From contig NZ_CP020946.1 of the NCBI RefSeq assembly GCF_002208115.1, positions 310,001 through 374,000 on the forward strand: DNA of 64,000 nt, in the 5' to 3' direction. The translations under genes and the position numbers were made by a program. The notes beneath the pieces are model-generated. The model saw only the letters and a program-made list of their open reading frames with translations, had not been told where the DNA came from and did no database searches. Below are positions 8,599-17,550 of this stretch, in pieces; position 1 is the first letter of the stretch, and each line of letters opens with the position of its first letter. Source of the stretch: Bdellovibrio bacteriovorus. Lineage in GTDB: Bacteria; Bdellovibrionota; Bdellovibrionia; Bdellovibrionales; Bdellovibrionaceae.

Positions 8599-9534
8599 AT
8601 GAAAAAGTCAGTTGTCATTGTGGAAATGGGATTAAGAGACGGTCTTCAGAACGAAAAAACGGTTCTGGATGCTGACACTCGTGTGGAGCTTGCAAGACGA
8701 CTGATTTTGGCCGGAACCAAGCGTGTTGAAATCGGGGCATTTGTTTCCCCGACCTGGGTTCCGCAAATGGCGGGCACTGCGGAAGTGTTGCAAAAGACTT
8801 TCGCGCAGGTGAAGTCCGGAGTAATTCCCAAGAAGACTGAATTTTCGGTTCTGGTTCCCAATGAACGCGGGATGATGGATGCCATCGCCAGCGGCGTAAA
8901 GGAAGTTGCGATCTTTGCGGCGTGCTCTGAATCCTTCTCTTTGAAAAACATCAACTGTTCCATCGATGAAAGCTTCAAACGCTTCGAGCCGGTGATGGCT
9001 TTGGCAAAGAAGCACAAGATCAAAGTGCGTGGTTATCTTTCCACGTGCTTTGGTTGTCCCTTTGAAGGCAAGGTGTCTGAGGCCAAAGTGGTGAAGCTTG
9101 CTCAGCGCATGCACAAGCTGGGTGTGTACGAGCTTTCCATCGGCGACACCATCGGCGTGGCGGATGTGGGGCAGGTGGAATCTTTGTTCAGAAAGTTGAA
9201 GAAAGTCGTTCCGGTAAAAAAACTTGCCGGTCATTTTCATGATACGCGCGGGCAGGCTTTGGCGAACATTCTTGCGGCGTACAAACTGGGGATCAATGTC
9301 TTTGACACCAGCCTGGGTGGTTTGGGCGGATGCCCTTATGCTCCGGGGGCCACGGGCAACGTTGCGACTGAGGACGTGGTTTACATGTTCCATGGTATGG
9401 GTGTGAAAACGGGTCTGAATCTGGACAAGCTGATTGAAATCAATCCGTGGATGGCGGAAAAAATCCAGCATCCACTTCCATCAAAGGTCGGCAAAGTCGG
9501 CCGTTTGAAACCTTTGGGTAAAGTTCAAAAGTAA
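8599..9534 (+). CDS. mvaB: Hydroxymethylglutaryl-CoA lyase
   Basis: 311 residues, the usual size. It cleaves HMG-CoA to acetoacetate and acetyl-CoA, the last step of leucine degradation. VEMGLRDGLQNE at the N-terminus carries the metal/active-site arginine and aspartate; GHFHDTRGQALANI supplies metal-binding histidines; and GLGGCPYAPGATGNVATED is the family signature with the essential cysteine. It lies 5 bases after the biotin carrier gene and ends the operon. The stop lies one base from the stop of the convergent transglycosylase gene. Confidence 0.93.
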   Translation: MKKSVVIVEMGLRDGLQNEKTVLDADTRVELARRLILAGTKRVEIGAFVSPTWVPQMAGTAEVLQKTFAQVKSGVIPKKTEFSVLVPNERGMMDAIASGVKEVAIFAACSESFSLKNINCSIDESFKRFEPVMALAKKHKIKVRGYLSTCFGCPFEGKVSEAKVVKLAQRMHKLGVYELSIGDTIGVADVGQVESLFRKLKKVVPVKKLAGHFHDTRGQALANILAAYKLGINVFDTSLGGLGGCPYAPGATGNVATEDVVYMFHGMGVKTGLNLDKLIEINPWMAEKIQHPLPSKVGKVGRLKPLGKVQK

Positions 9535-9535
9535 A

Positions 9536-11158
9536 TTATTTCTGAGCGGAGGTTTGTGATGCCATTTGCGGTGTCACAAGCAGTTCCGGATACAGTTTAG
9601 AGTACCAGTACTGGTTGCGCAGGATGCCTGCGACGTATTCACGGGTTTCATCAAACGGAATCAGGTCCACGAACAGCAACGGATTTTCCACCGGATAGCG
9701 TTTCATCCATTTGCGTACGTTGCCGCTGCCGGCGTTGTAGGACGCCAGGGCTTTCATGTGATCATTCTTGAATTCTTTTACCAACGCAGCAAAATAGCGC
9801 GCACCCAACTGGATGTTGCTTGAGGGATCCAGCAGTTCTTTGTCGGTGACCACGCGTTTTTTCAGATCTTTCGCCGTGCGAGGCATGATTTGCATCAAGC
9901 CCGTCGCGCCCACCGGGCTTTTGGTGTTCGGATTGAAGGAACTTTCCTGACGGATCAAAGACAGAAGCAGGAACGGATCCTGATCGCGGTGATGTTTGAT
10001 CACCAGATCTTCAAACGCCAGTGGATAATAGATATTCAGATTCTTCAGTGTCTTGAACTGAGGATGATTCTGGAACAGGCGGCTGAGCACCATGAAACGC
10101 TGATGATTCATGTCATCAAACTTCGCCAGCAGTGTTGCCACATAAAGCTGGAAACCGGGTTCTGCCTCGGCCAGCTCTGCATAGTCGATAAATTCAAGCG
10201 TGCGTTTTGCCAGGGCATCTTTTTGCTGAGCCATGAAGTGCTCAACCAATTGGATGGCGCCATTCAGATCTTCAAATGAGCTGCGGGTCTGCATGCGCTG
10301 CTCTCGCAGGTCGGAAACCGTCTGATAAGGGCCGTCTTCCATTGTCGCGTAGTCTGTCAGGATGTGATAGCTCAGCGGGAAGCTGGTGAAGTGATCTTCC
10401 ATGGTGTTGGCAGAGACAGATTTCCCTTGCTCGCGCGCGGCATGATTCATCCAGAACTGCGCACGGGATGTCAGTGCGATGTCCTTGGAAAGCGTGGAAA
10501 GTTTCTTCAGGAAGTCTGTGGCTTGTTCAGGATTGTCCTGCCAGATTTCAAACAAACCGCCACGGTAAAGACCAAGATCGCTGAATTCTTTATCTGTGCT
10601 GCAATCGAAAGTGCGGGCATACAGCGCGCGCACGGTGGAAAGCACTTTTGCATCGGGAAGTTTTTCTTCCAGCTTAAAGGCTATGGCAGTTGCCAGGTGC
10701 GGGGAAATGCAGGTTTTGTCGTTTAGAATATGCTCAGTCAGGTTGTGGCGATCTTTGTTTGAAAGAGTCGAAACAGCGCGCACACTTTCTGATTCAGAAG
10801 TGTTGGAAAGCTCTGTCCATTTTTGCTGACGAATTAATTTTGTCAGTTGGGCTGCTTTCAATCGGGTGTCTTTATCTTTCCCGGCAGCGGATTTGTCTTT
10901 ATAGAAGCTTTTGCAAAGAACGGCATTGCGTTCGATATGGCAGCCCTTATAGCGGGCGGCAAAGAAGTTGTGCTTTTCATTCAGTTGAATAAAGAGCTCA
11001 GCGGCTTCTTTGTGTTCCTGGGAAACAGGGGTGGGGCTGGCATGTACATTTTGTAACAGCTGCCCAAAACCGGCATCGAAATAGCAACCGGCCGCCGCTA
11101 ATGTCAGGGCGAAGGTGCTTGAAATCATTAATAAAGTCTTAAACCGGTTTTTCTGCAT
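9536..11158 (-). CDS. Soluble lytic murein transglycosylase, lipoprotein
   Basis: 540 residues. It cleaves the MurNAc-GlcNAc bond of peptidoglycan to a 1,6-anhydro product. The C-terminal SLT domain is clear: LLSLIRQESSFNPNTKS contains the catalytic glutamate, followed by GATGLMQIMPRTA and ALASYNAGSGNVRKWM. Residues 100-380 are a helical region like the superhelical U domain of Slt70. The N-terminus (MQKNRFKTLLMISSTFALTL then AAAGC) is a lipoprotein signal with lipobox A-A-G-C. The downstream residues YFDAG have no Asp at +2. It is probably used for wall remodelling during growth or prey invasion; that role is inference. Confidence 0.9.
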   Translation of the reverse strand: MQKNRFKTLLMISSTFALTLAAAGCYFDAGFGQLLQNVHASPTPVSQEHKEAAELFIQLNEKHNFFAARYKGCHIERNAVLCKSFYKDKSAAGKDKDTRLKAAQLTKLIRQQKWTELSNTSESESVRAVSTLSNKDRHNLTEHILNDKTCISPHLATAIAFKLEEKLPDAKVLSTVRALYARTFDCSTDKEFSDLGLYRGGLFEIWQDNPEQATDFLKKLSTLSKDIALTSRAQFWMNHAAREQGKSVSANTMEDHFTSFPLSYHILTDYATMEDGPYQTVSDLREQRMQTRSSFEDLNGAIQLVEHFMAQQKDALAKRTLEFIDYAELAEAEPGFQLYVATLLAKFDDMNHQRFMVLSRLFQNHPQFKTLKNLNIYYPLAFEDLVIKHHRDQDPFLLLSLIRQESSFNPNTKSPVGATGLMQIMPRTAKDLKKRVVTDKELLDPSSNIQLGARYFAALVKEFKNDHMKALASYNAGSGNVRKWMKRYPVENPLLFVDLIPFDETREYVAGILRNQYWYSKLYPELLVTPQMASQTSAQK

Positions 11159-11162
11159 AGTT

Positions 11163-11178
11163 GTTAAAGTGGTTTAAC
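11163..11178. promoter_or_regulatory. Small dyad upstream of the transglycosylase start
   Basis: GTTAAA and TTTAAC flank GTGG as a perfect 6-bp dyad 4 bases upstream of the ATG at 11158, where a ribosome-binding site would be expected but is absent. It could be an operator or a chance palindrome. Confidence 0.25.
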
Positions 11179-11273
11179 TGCACTAACCGTACCCTTTGGA
11201 GGCTAAGCAGATTGGCGGTGGATTCCACTTAAAATGCTTTTGAAACGTGTCAGATTGAGACGAACTGACTAAG

Positions 11274-12080
11274 ATGATGTCTATGCATTTTTTAAAAGCG
11301 CTTTTGGTCATTGCGATAGGATTGTCAGGCGGAGTGGTCTTTGCCAAAGAGACCTGCTCTAAGCAGTATATCGTGGGTACCAACAACTATATGCCGATGT
11401 ACTTTCGTAATCCCGGCGGCCAAGCCGGGGGCGTTGATGAGGATCTGATCTCTGCCATCATGGCAAGAAGCGATTGTGGATACAATTCCCGAGGCATGTC
11501 CCGGCCGATGGCGGTTGAGTCCTTGAAGCGAAATCAACTGGATTTGATTCTGCTGGTGGCAGAAAATAACATCTATTCCGATGGCGGCGCAGATTTCATT
11601 CCACTGTTTCGTTCAGTGCGTGAACTGGTTGTGCGCAAATCGAAATATAAAAAGGGTCAGACGGTTGCTGATGTTTTCGGAAATAGAAAAGTCATTTTTG
11701 GAAACCTGATCGGATCCCGTGCGGTGATGACAGAGCCTGAGTATCAGATGCTGCTTAAAGACAGCCGGATCATTCAGGTGCCGGATGCTGTCGGTGTTTA
11801 TTCCCTGATTCAAAAAGGCCGTACGGATGCAGTTATTGCGACTCCGCTTTTGAATAACTATCTGGTTAAAGATTTAAAAATAGAGAATGACGTCATCCTG
11901 GTTTCGGATCGCAATTTTACAACGTCATTGGGTATTTATGTTTCCAGGCAGAGAGTGGGACAGCAAGACCGCGCAAGGCTTGAAGAGGTCGTGCGTAAGA
12001 TGAAGAAAGACGGGACCATAGAAAGAATCATCTCAAAGTATCTTACGCAGGATCAGATGTCGTCAGTGACCTTCGAATAG
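11274..12080 (+). CDS. Extracellular solute-binding protein (family 3), orphan
   Basis: 268 residues. It has a signal peptide (HFLKALLVIAIGLSGGVVFA) and a periplasmic type II solute-binding fold. The segment YIVGTNNYMPMYFRNPGGQAGGVDEDL is the typical first lobe of amino-acid binding proteins, SLKRNQLDLILL the second strand pair, and FTTSLGIYVSRQ the hinge return. No permease or ATPase gene is near, so it may be a sensor or a binding protein serving a distant transporter. It is a paralogue of the protein at 28731-29501: both end with an LGIYVS motif and a K-M-K-x-D-G-(T/S)-(I/L) helix. There is no strong ribosome-binding site; ATG 11274 or 11277 could be used. Confidence 0.75.
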   Translation: MMSMHFLKALLVIAIGLSGGVVFAKETCSKQYIVGTNNYMPMYFRNPGGQAGGVDEDLISAIMARSDCGYNSRGMSRPMAVESLKRNQLDLILLVAENNIYSDGGADFIPLFRSVRELVVRKSKYKKGQTVADVFGNRKVIFGNLIGSRAVMTEPEYQMLLKDSRIIQVPDAVGVYSLIQKGRTDAVIATPLLNNYLVKDLKIENDVILVSDRNFTTSLGIYVSRQRVGQQDRARLEEVVRKMKKDGTIERIISKYLTQDQMSSVTFE

Positions 12081-12084
12081 ACGG

Positions 12085-13230
12085 TTACTGACAGGATTTT
12101 GCTTTGGAAGGCGTGAAGTTATAGATCATGGTGCCGCCTTCTTTCAGGAATCCTTGTTTCAGTTGATCCAGATATGGGGGCGGAGTTCCCAGCTTGCTGC
12201 GACCGTGGCGGACGGTGTCCAGTGATCCCGCAACCCCCAGACAACCCTGAGTTGGAGTATACGGATCCCAGCCGTGCAACAGAACGCCGCGACCATGGAT
12301 ATCCTGATTTTCCGGCTCGAGGCCCAACAGTTCAATACCGTCACGAATATTACCGCCGCGCGGAGGGCTGTAGGCTTTGGTCATGATAGCGCCATTCGGA
12401 GTTTTCAAGGAACCCCGGCCGTTACCGAAGCCGCCTTCACCGCGGGACACCCAAAGGGGATTTTTATCCACAACATTGGCTAGGGAGCCATCGGCGTTCA
12501 AAATCCACATTTTTCCCATCACACCGCCATCAGAGAAGTCATTGAAAATGAACTTGTCCTGATTGACCTTGCCTTTGTTTTTCTTCAACGCTTCCATAGC
12601 CTGCTTCAGGCCGCAGTTCAAAGTCTTGTTGTTCTGAATGACTTCAGGAAATTTCTTTTCATCGCAATTGGCAGTGGCGCTGCGGGAGTTCAGCATGCGA
12701 TTGGTGCTGTCGATCTTTTCCGTCATCGCCGAAGCCATGGCATCAGCCTCGGCCACTTCAGTTCCGGTGCTTGGCGTGACCAGGGATTTCGGTTTGGATC
12801 CCAAGCCGAACAAGTTCAGGAACCAGTCGATCAAATTAAAGCTTCCGGTTTTGTAGGCTGGCACATCGCTGGTCAAAGTACAGTTGGTAGTGCCATCACC
12901 GGCGGAGCAGGTGGCAGCATCACTGCCCAGATCGGACTTTTGCACCACCAGGCTTGAGGATTTTGCCAATGCCTGCAGATCGGCGTTGTCGGAAGTGTCT
13001 TCCGTGCCGCTGATATCAGTGACCTGATAAAGAGAGTTTTTATCAACGTCTTTTAAAAAGCCGCTGTTGCCTTCGTACTGGGGAGTGATAAAGCGGGTGC
13101 CCTCTTTGACGGCCTGAAGTTTCACCGAAGAGTTTTTTGGCAAGGCCCCGATAGGCATGACCGCCTCGGTGGATGCATAACTGACTGCTTGTAACAGAAA
13201 TATTGAAGCGCCAACAATGAACGGTCTCAT
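12085..13230 (-). CDS. Secreted murein L,D-transpeptidase-like protein
   Basis: 381 residues with an N-terminal signal peptide (about 1-19, ending SYAS). The last 170 residues resemble the YkuD_2-type L,D-transpeptidase catalytic domain: WVSRGEGGFGNGRGSLKTPNG, then IELLGLEPENQD, then VLLHGWDPYTPTQGCLGV. The final segment holds the H-x-n-G-C pattern, with the cysteine (GCLG) the likely nucleophile. Such enzymes make or exchange 3-3 crosslinks or attach D-amino acids in peptidoglycan. The 200-residue N-terminal part is unrecognised, contains one tryptophan-rich patch (LIDWFLNLFGLGSK) and two cysteines, and may anchor or inhibit the enzyme. Confidence 0.7.
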   Translation of the reverse strand: MRPFIVGASIFLLQAVSYASTEAVMPIGALPKNSSVKLQAVKEGTRFITPQYEGNSGFLKDVDKNSLYQVTDISGTEDTSDNADLQALAKSSSLVVQKSDLGSDAATCSAGDGTTNCTLTSDVPAYKTGSFNLIDWFLNLFGLGSKPKSLVTPSTGTEVAEADAMASAMTEKIDSTNRMLNSRSATANCDEKKFPEVIQNNKTLNCGLKQAMEALKKNKGKVNQDKFIFNDFSDGGVMGKMWILNADGSLANVVDKNPLWVSRGEGGFGNGRGSLKTPNGAIMTKAYSPPRGGNIRDGIELLGLEPENQDIHGRGVLLHGWDPYTPTQGCLGVAGSLDTVRHGRSKLGTPPPYLDQLKQGFLKEGGTMIYNFTPSKAKSCQ

Positions 13231-13311
13231 AGTCTTAATTTAAATGAAAAAGACTCTGAAATTAAGGCCAGTTTCTGTCAAATGGCGGGGAAGGTCCTGT
13301 TCCGGGAAAAA

Positions 13312-13334
13312 CTGAGGGGCACTGGACCCCTCAG
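13312..13334 (-). terminator. Intrinsic terminator of the TonB/receptor operon
   Basis: CTGAGGGG (13312-13319) pairs perfectly with CCCCTCAG (13327-13334). On the minus strand five T follow the stem. It lies 17 bases past the receptor stop. Confidence 0.85.
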
Positions 13335-13350
13335 ATACAAAGAGCGGTGC

Positions 13351-15183
13351 TTAGAACAGGTATTCCGCTCCCAGTGAGCCAGAGAAGCCCTCTGAATAGA
13401 AGCTGTAGGTTTCTTCATAGCGGTGGTCCGTCAGGTTGTTCAGGCGGGTGAAGACATTGATATTGTCATTCCATTGATATGAATAAGCAGCGTTGGCGGT
13501 CACATAACCCGGAATTGAAGTGGAGGCATAAGCCGTCATCGAGATCGGTGCGCCGTTATCCATGCGTTCGCCAGCACCCACCAGCTCCAAAGCAGCGGTG
13601 TGTTTGTCGTGGTTTTGGATGTATTTCAGGCTGCCGTTCACAAGCGGACGACGCAGCAGCCACGTGCCGGTGTCGACATTGCGTGGCTCCTGATAACCGT
13701 AGGTCGCGATGAATGTGCCGCCAGTCCAAGGACGGATGGTATAGCTGATATCAACACCACGGGTTTCGGTTTTGGAAACGTTTTCGTACTGAATGCTTGG
13801 GAATGAACCGGAAATCTGGATCAGATCCGTGAAATCAGAACGGAAGAAAGTGATGGAAGCGCTTTGGCTTTCAGAGATTTCAAATTCCTGCATCAGGCTG
13901 TACTGAACGGCGCGCTCGGCTTTCAGGTCTGGATTGCCATAAGAAGAATACAACTGGAACAGGGATGGAATCTTGTATCCGGAAGCCACTTCAAGCTTGG
14001 TGTGCTCAAACACGGTCAGGCCAATTTGATAGGTGCTGACAGCATCCTGATCCGCCCAGTTTTCCACGCGGCCACCCACGGCCAAAGAAAAGCCCGGATG
14101 GAATTCATAGTCAGCCTTGGCAAAGACACCGCGCTGTTCAGAGAACGTATTCACGGATTCCACACCCTTGTCACGGTATGTGAAGTCTTCATAAAGATAG
14201 CTAAGCCCCGCAGCCACGCTGATCTTTTCAGACTTGTACGGAGTCAGATCCAGACGGGCGGTGCGCAGATTTGCGCCATATTTCTGGTCAGTGCCTGTTG
14301 GGTTTTGTACTGGAACAACCGGCCACTCATAAGTGCGCAAGCTGTTTTGCATGCTCAAAGCCAGGCGCGGTTCGAACGGAAGTTCGTTGAATTTCATGTA
14401 AGTGGAACCACCAATCTGACGGGTGAACATTTCCAGATCCTCGGTGTCCATCACCTGATTGGTGGTGCGATCCGTGGTCGGGGACGTGTTGAAGTCCTGC
14501 AGGAACAGGGCTTTCAGGTTTCCATCAACAGCGCCCTTCCATACATAGGCACCTTCGGCGTTCCAGTTGTTGCGGGAATAGGTTTCGGTGGAATCAAGCA
14601 CTGGGGATTCTGCGTCTCTCCATGCGCCATGACCGCGCAATACCAAGGCGTTGTTGTCATTCAAAGCTTCTGTGTGACCGACAGTCACGTCGCGGAAGTT
14701 CTGGGTGCCCAGTTGACCTTGCAGGGAGCTTTGGCTTTTGATTTCCTGAGGAATAGTATCGATCTTGATTACGCCGGACAATGCCTGACCGCCGTAAAGC
14801 ACTGTCTGGCCACCTTTGATGATTTCAATGCGGCGAACGGATTTGATATCCAGGGAATTCAAATTGAATGTTCTTTGCACCGTAGAGGCGTCATAGAACG
14901 GAACGCCGTCGACAATGATCATCACGTGCCCAGAGTCACCGCCACGAATGAAGATGGAGTTGGGCTGAAAGGGTGTGCTGACGACGGTTATGTTGGCCTG
15001 GCTGGAAAGCAGACTGGTGATGTTCGGAGCGCGGGAATCCTTGATGGTCTTTTCATCGATCACGACCTTGTTGGAGGTGTTAAAAACAACATCCTCAACA
15101 ACGGTTTCAAAACTGGGAACAGCTTCTTGAGCGTGAGCGGCCAAACCCAGGAACAGGCAGGCAAGCAGAACTGAATATTTCAC
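13351..15183 (-). CDS. TonB-dependent outer-membrane receptor (BtuB-like)
   Basis: 610 residues. Signal peptide 1-18 (ends AHA). The plug domain is visible: IKDSRAPNITSLLSSQANI, IFIRGGDSGHVMIIVDGVP, IEIIKGGQTVLYGGQALSG, then IKIDTIPQ. The rest is a long beta-barrel with alternating aromatic strands, ending in the terminal phenylalanine (GAEYLF) needed for outer-membrane insertion. It imports a large ligand powered by TonB, whose gene lies 28 bases upstream. Plug similarity is closest to the vitamin B12 receptor type, but no cobalamin riboswitch is visible upstream, so the substrate stays open (cobalamin, siderophore or other). Confidence 0.88.
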   Translation of the reverse strand: MKYSVLLACLFLGLAAHAQEAVPSFETVVEDVVFNTSNKVVIDEKTIKDSRAPNITSLLSSQANITVVSTPFQPNSIFIRGGDSGHVMIIVDGVPFYDASTVQRTFNLNSLDIKSVRRIEIIKGGQTVLYGGQALSGVIKIDTIPQEIKSQSSLQGQLGTQNFRDVTVGHTEALNDNNALVLRGHGAWRDAESPVLDSTETYSRNNWNAEGAYVWKGAVDGNLKALFLQDFNTSPTTDRTTNQVMDTEDLEMFTRQIGGSTYMKFNELPFEPRLALSMQNSLRTYEWPVVPVQNPTGTDQKYGANLRTARLDLTPYKSEKISVAAGLSYLYEDFTYRDKGVESVNTFSEQRGVFAKADYEFHPGFSLAVGGRVENWADQDAVSTYQIGLTVFEHTKLEVASGYKIPSLFQLYSSYGNPDLKAERAVQYSLMQEFEISESQSASITFFRSDFTDLIQISGSFPSIQYENVSKTETRGVDISYTIRPWTGGTFIATYGYQEPRNVDTGTWLLRRPLVNGSLKYIQNHDKHTAALELVGAGERMDNGAPISMTAYASTSIPGYVTANAAYSYQWNDNINVFTRLNNLTDHRYEETYSFYSEGFSGSLGAEYLF

Positions 15184-15211
15184 TGATAAATCCTTTAAAC
15201 CGGTGCAAGAC

Positions 15212-15802
15212 TTAATTTACTTCTAATTTAAATCTATAGGTGTAACGGATCTTAACAGCAACAGATTCTTCGCCTTTGAAAGCTGGTTGAAATTCGAATT
15301 TTTTCAGTGCCTCCACGGCGGATTCATTCAAGCCATGACCCGGTCCGCTTAGAACCTGCACGTGGCGGACTTTGCCTTCGCGGTCGATCAGGATTTCCAG
15401 AATGACGGGCCCATCCACAGCGGCTTTCTTGGCTTCTTCCGGATATTGGGCTTTGAATTCACGTTTAACTTTTGGAAGACGGGTGATTTCGCTGAAGCCC
15501 ACCGGGGTGGTGGAATCTCCGCCACCACCTGCCGCACCCGCGTCTGCGTTGGCAGTTGTTTCAGGGGCTTCGCTCTTTACAGATTCCGACGGAACAGTCG
15601 GTGCTGGTTTGCTGACAGCAGCCGGAGGTGCCGGCGGCAGGCCTGAAACACCTGCAGGGCTTGTAACCGTCAGATCCACCACGGTCCCCAGATCTGGAGA
15701 CACCGGCGAAGCACCCCACTGCAGGGCCGTGACCGCCAGCAAATGCAAAATAACTGATAATAGGATCCAAAGTTTAAGTTTCAAGCCCTTAGACCTTCTC
15801 AT
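15212..15802 (-). CDS. tonB: TonB-family energy transducer
   Basis: 196 residues. One membrane helix near residues 9-28 (LWILLSVILHLLAVTALQW), with the histidine typical of TonB anchors, then a Pro/Ala-rich periplasmic spacer (residues about 45-95), then the C-terminal TonB domain: REFKAQYPEEAKKAAVDGPV, ILIDREGKVRHVQVL, ESAVEALKKFEFQPA. It couples the proton motive force from ExbB/ExbD (not in this window) to the receptor encoded next in the operon. There is no clear ribosome-binding site beyond TTGGAT. Confidence 0.88.
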   Translation of the reverse strand: MRRSKGLKLKLWILLSVILHLLAVTALQWGASPVSPDLGTVVDLTVTSPAGVSGLPPAPPAAVSKPAPTVPSESVKSEAPETTANADAGAAGGGGDSTTPVGFSEITRLPKVKREFKAQYPEEAKKAAVDGPVILEILIDREGKVRHVQVLSGPGHGLNESAVEALKKFEFQPAFKGEESVAVKIRYTYRFKLEVN

Positions 15803-15903
15803 AATCCAATTTTAAGTCAATGCCCGGCAGGGCTATTGTGGGAAGAGCTCAGATGGTGTAGAGTGGTTCTTGTCGGGCTCTAAATCCGGCGTCTATGAGA
15901 AAT

Positions 15904-15967
15904 TAATCCGTCATCTTATTCTTTTTTTAAGAACTCACATCGGCCCCCTTCGGGCTTGGACGGATTA
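15904..15967 (+). promoter_or_regulatory. Inverted repeat in the ABC-F leader, possible attenuator
   Basis: TAATCCGTC (15904-15912) is the exact reverse complement of GACGGATTA (15959-15967), which lies 6 bases before the ABC-F ATG and covers its only GGA ribosome-binding candidate. Between them are a T-run (15922-15928) and a small CCC-TTC-GGG hairpin. A three-codon open frame (ATG AGA AAT TAA) starts at 15895. The layout would suit translational or transcriptional attenuation, known for some ABC-F genes; this is inference. Confidence 0.4.
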
Positions 15968-15973
15968 TTTACT

Positions 15974-17503
15974 ATGCAAAACAATTTATTTCAGGTGACC
16001 GGAAGGTCCCTGTTCTATGAGCTTCCCAACGGGGCGAAGCTTTTGAATGATATTTCATTTACGTGGAACTTTCGCCGGTGTGCCTTGGTCGGCCCCAATG
16101 GCGTGGGGAAAACCACGCTGGCAAAGATTCTTGCAGGAATTTTGGAACCCAAAAGCGGTGAATTGCGCTGTTCACAAAACGTGGTGTATCTGGCGCAGGT
16201 CAGTGAACCGGCAGATATCACCGTCGGTGAGTATCTGATCGGCCTGTGGGAAAGCCCGGTAGCGGACCCGGCAGTGTGGGGCTTGCTGCTTCAGGATATT
16301 CCGCTGGAGCAAAATCTAAAGTGTTTGAGCGGTGGCCAGTGGACCCGTGTGCGCATTGCTGAAGCCCTGGGGCGCGGCGGTGGGCTGCTGATCCTGGATG
16401 AGCCGACAAACAATCTGGATCGTGAGGCGCGCGAACTCGTGTATCGCTTTGTGCGTGAATATCCGGGATGTCTGCTGCTGATCAGTCACGATCGTGAACT
16501 GATGGAGGAAGTCGACGGTATCTGGGAGCTTTCCAGTCAGGGACTTTCAAGCTATGGCGGCAGCTATTCTTTTTACGAAGAGCAAAAACAGGCCGAACGG
16601 GAACTGCTTGAGGAAAAGATCGACCGCGCAAGACGTGAAAAAAAGAAGCTGGAACGCGAACACCACGACAAATTGCAGACCCAGGAAAAGCGCATGCGTG
16701 CAGGTGACGCCAAAGCCGCCAAGGGCGGGATTCCCCGGATCATTGTTGGCGGACTGAAGCGCCGGGCGCAGGAAACCCACGCACGCATCAATGTGAATGA
16801 GGAAAAGCGTGTGGAAAAGTCGCAGGAAAACCTGCGCGAACTGGTGCAGGCGCAAAAGGTTGAAAGCCGTCTGGGGCTGGATTTGAGCGCCGCAGCCCTG
16901 CCGGAAGGAAAGCTTGTTTTTGAGCTGGATCACTTCAACTTAAGTTATCTTTCAGAGGGTTCCTTTCTTTGGCAGGAGCCATTGACTTGTGCCATGCGCG
17001 GACCCCGAAGATGGGCTTTGTATGGAAGAAATGGCGCGGGCAAAACCTCGTTGCTGGATTGCCTGTTGGGCCGTTCACAAGCGGTGCGCACCGCAGGTGT
17101 CTGCCGTCTGGGAGAGGTGCCCGTTCAGGTCTTGGATCAAAAGTATTCGTTGCTGGATGCCGATCATTCTGTGCTGGAAAACGTGATGGAAAAATCCAGG
17201 TTTGATCCGATAGAGACCCGCAACCGTCTGGCACAGTTTCAGTTCTTTGGTGACATGGTTCATCGCAAGACCCGGGACTTAAGCGGAGGTGAAAAGCTGA
17301 AGGCGTCTTTGGCGAAGCTATTGCTGTCCCAGCCCGTGCCGCAGCTCTTGATTCTGGACGAGCCCACCAACAATCTGGATCTGGCCAGTTTGAAGGTTCT
17401 GGAAATGGCCTTGGCAGAATACGCCGGAGCGCTGCTGGTGGTTTCCCACGATGAGGTGTTTCTGCAAAATATCGGGGTCGAAGCGGTATTGGAAATCGGA
17501 TAG
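15974..17503 (+). CDS. ABC-F family ATPase (ribosome-associated type)
   Basis: 509 residues with two ATP-binding cassettes and no membrane segments. First cassette: GPNGVGKTT (Walker A), CLSGGQWTRVRIAEAL (signature), LLILDEPTNNLD (Walker B). Linker: a highly charged coiled coil (KIDRARREKKKLEREHHDK). Second cassette: GRNGAGKTS, DLSGGEKLKASLAKLL, LLILDEPTNNLD. ABC-F proteins bind the ribosomal E site and rescue stalled or antibiotic-bound ribosomes. Which subfamily applies cannot be fixed by eye. ATG 15974 is chosen; a TTG 18 bases earlier is in frame. A possible attenuator precedes it. Confidence 0.88.
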   Translation: MQNNLFQVTGRSLFYELPNGAKLLNDISFTWNFRRCALVGPNGVGKTTLAKILAGILEPKSGELRCSQNVVYLAQVSEPADITVGEYLIGLWESPVADPAVWGLLLQDIPLEQNLKCLSGGQWTRVRIAEALGRGGGLLILDEPTNNLDREARELVYRFVREYPGCLLLISHDRELMEEVDGIWELSSQGLSSYGGSYSFYEEQKQAERELLEEKIDRARREKKKLEREHHDKLQTQEKRMRAGDAKAAKGGIPRIIVGGLKRRAQETHARINVNEEKRVEKSQENLRELVQAQKVESRLGLDLSAAALPEGKLVFELDHFNLSYLSEGSFLWQEPLTCAMRGPRRWALYGRNGAGKTSLLDCLLGRSQAVRTAGVCRLGEVPVQVLDQKYSLLDADHSVLENVMEKSRFDPIETRNRLAQFQFFGDMVHRKTRDLSGGEKLKASLAKLLLSQPVPQLLILDEPTNNLDLASLKVLEMALAEYAGALLVVSHDEVFLQNIGVEAVLEIG

Positions 17504-17550
17504 GGTCCCAAAAAACAGGGGCCCACCCTTTGCAATGTTCCAGCTTCGCT

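Noticed and set aside
15184-15973. Cobalamin riboswitch expected before a BtuB-like receptor or tonB
   Set aside because: No B12-box-like sequence is present in either upstream gap.
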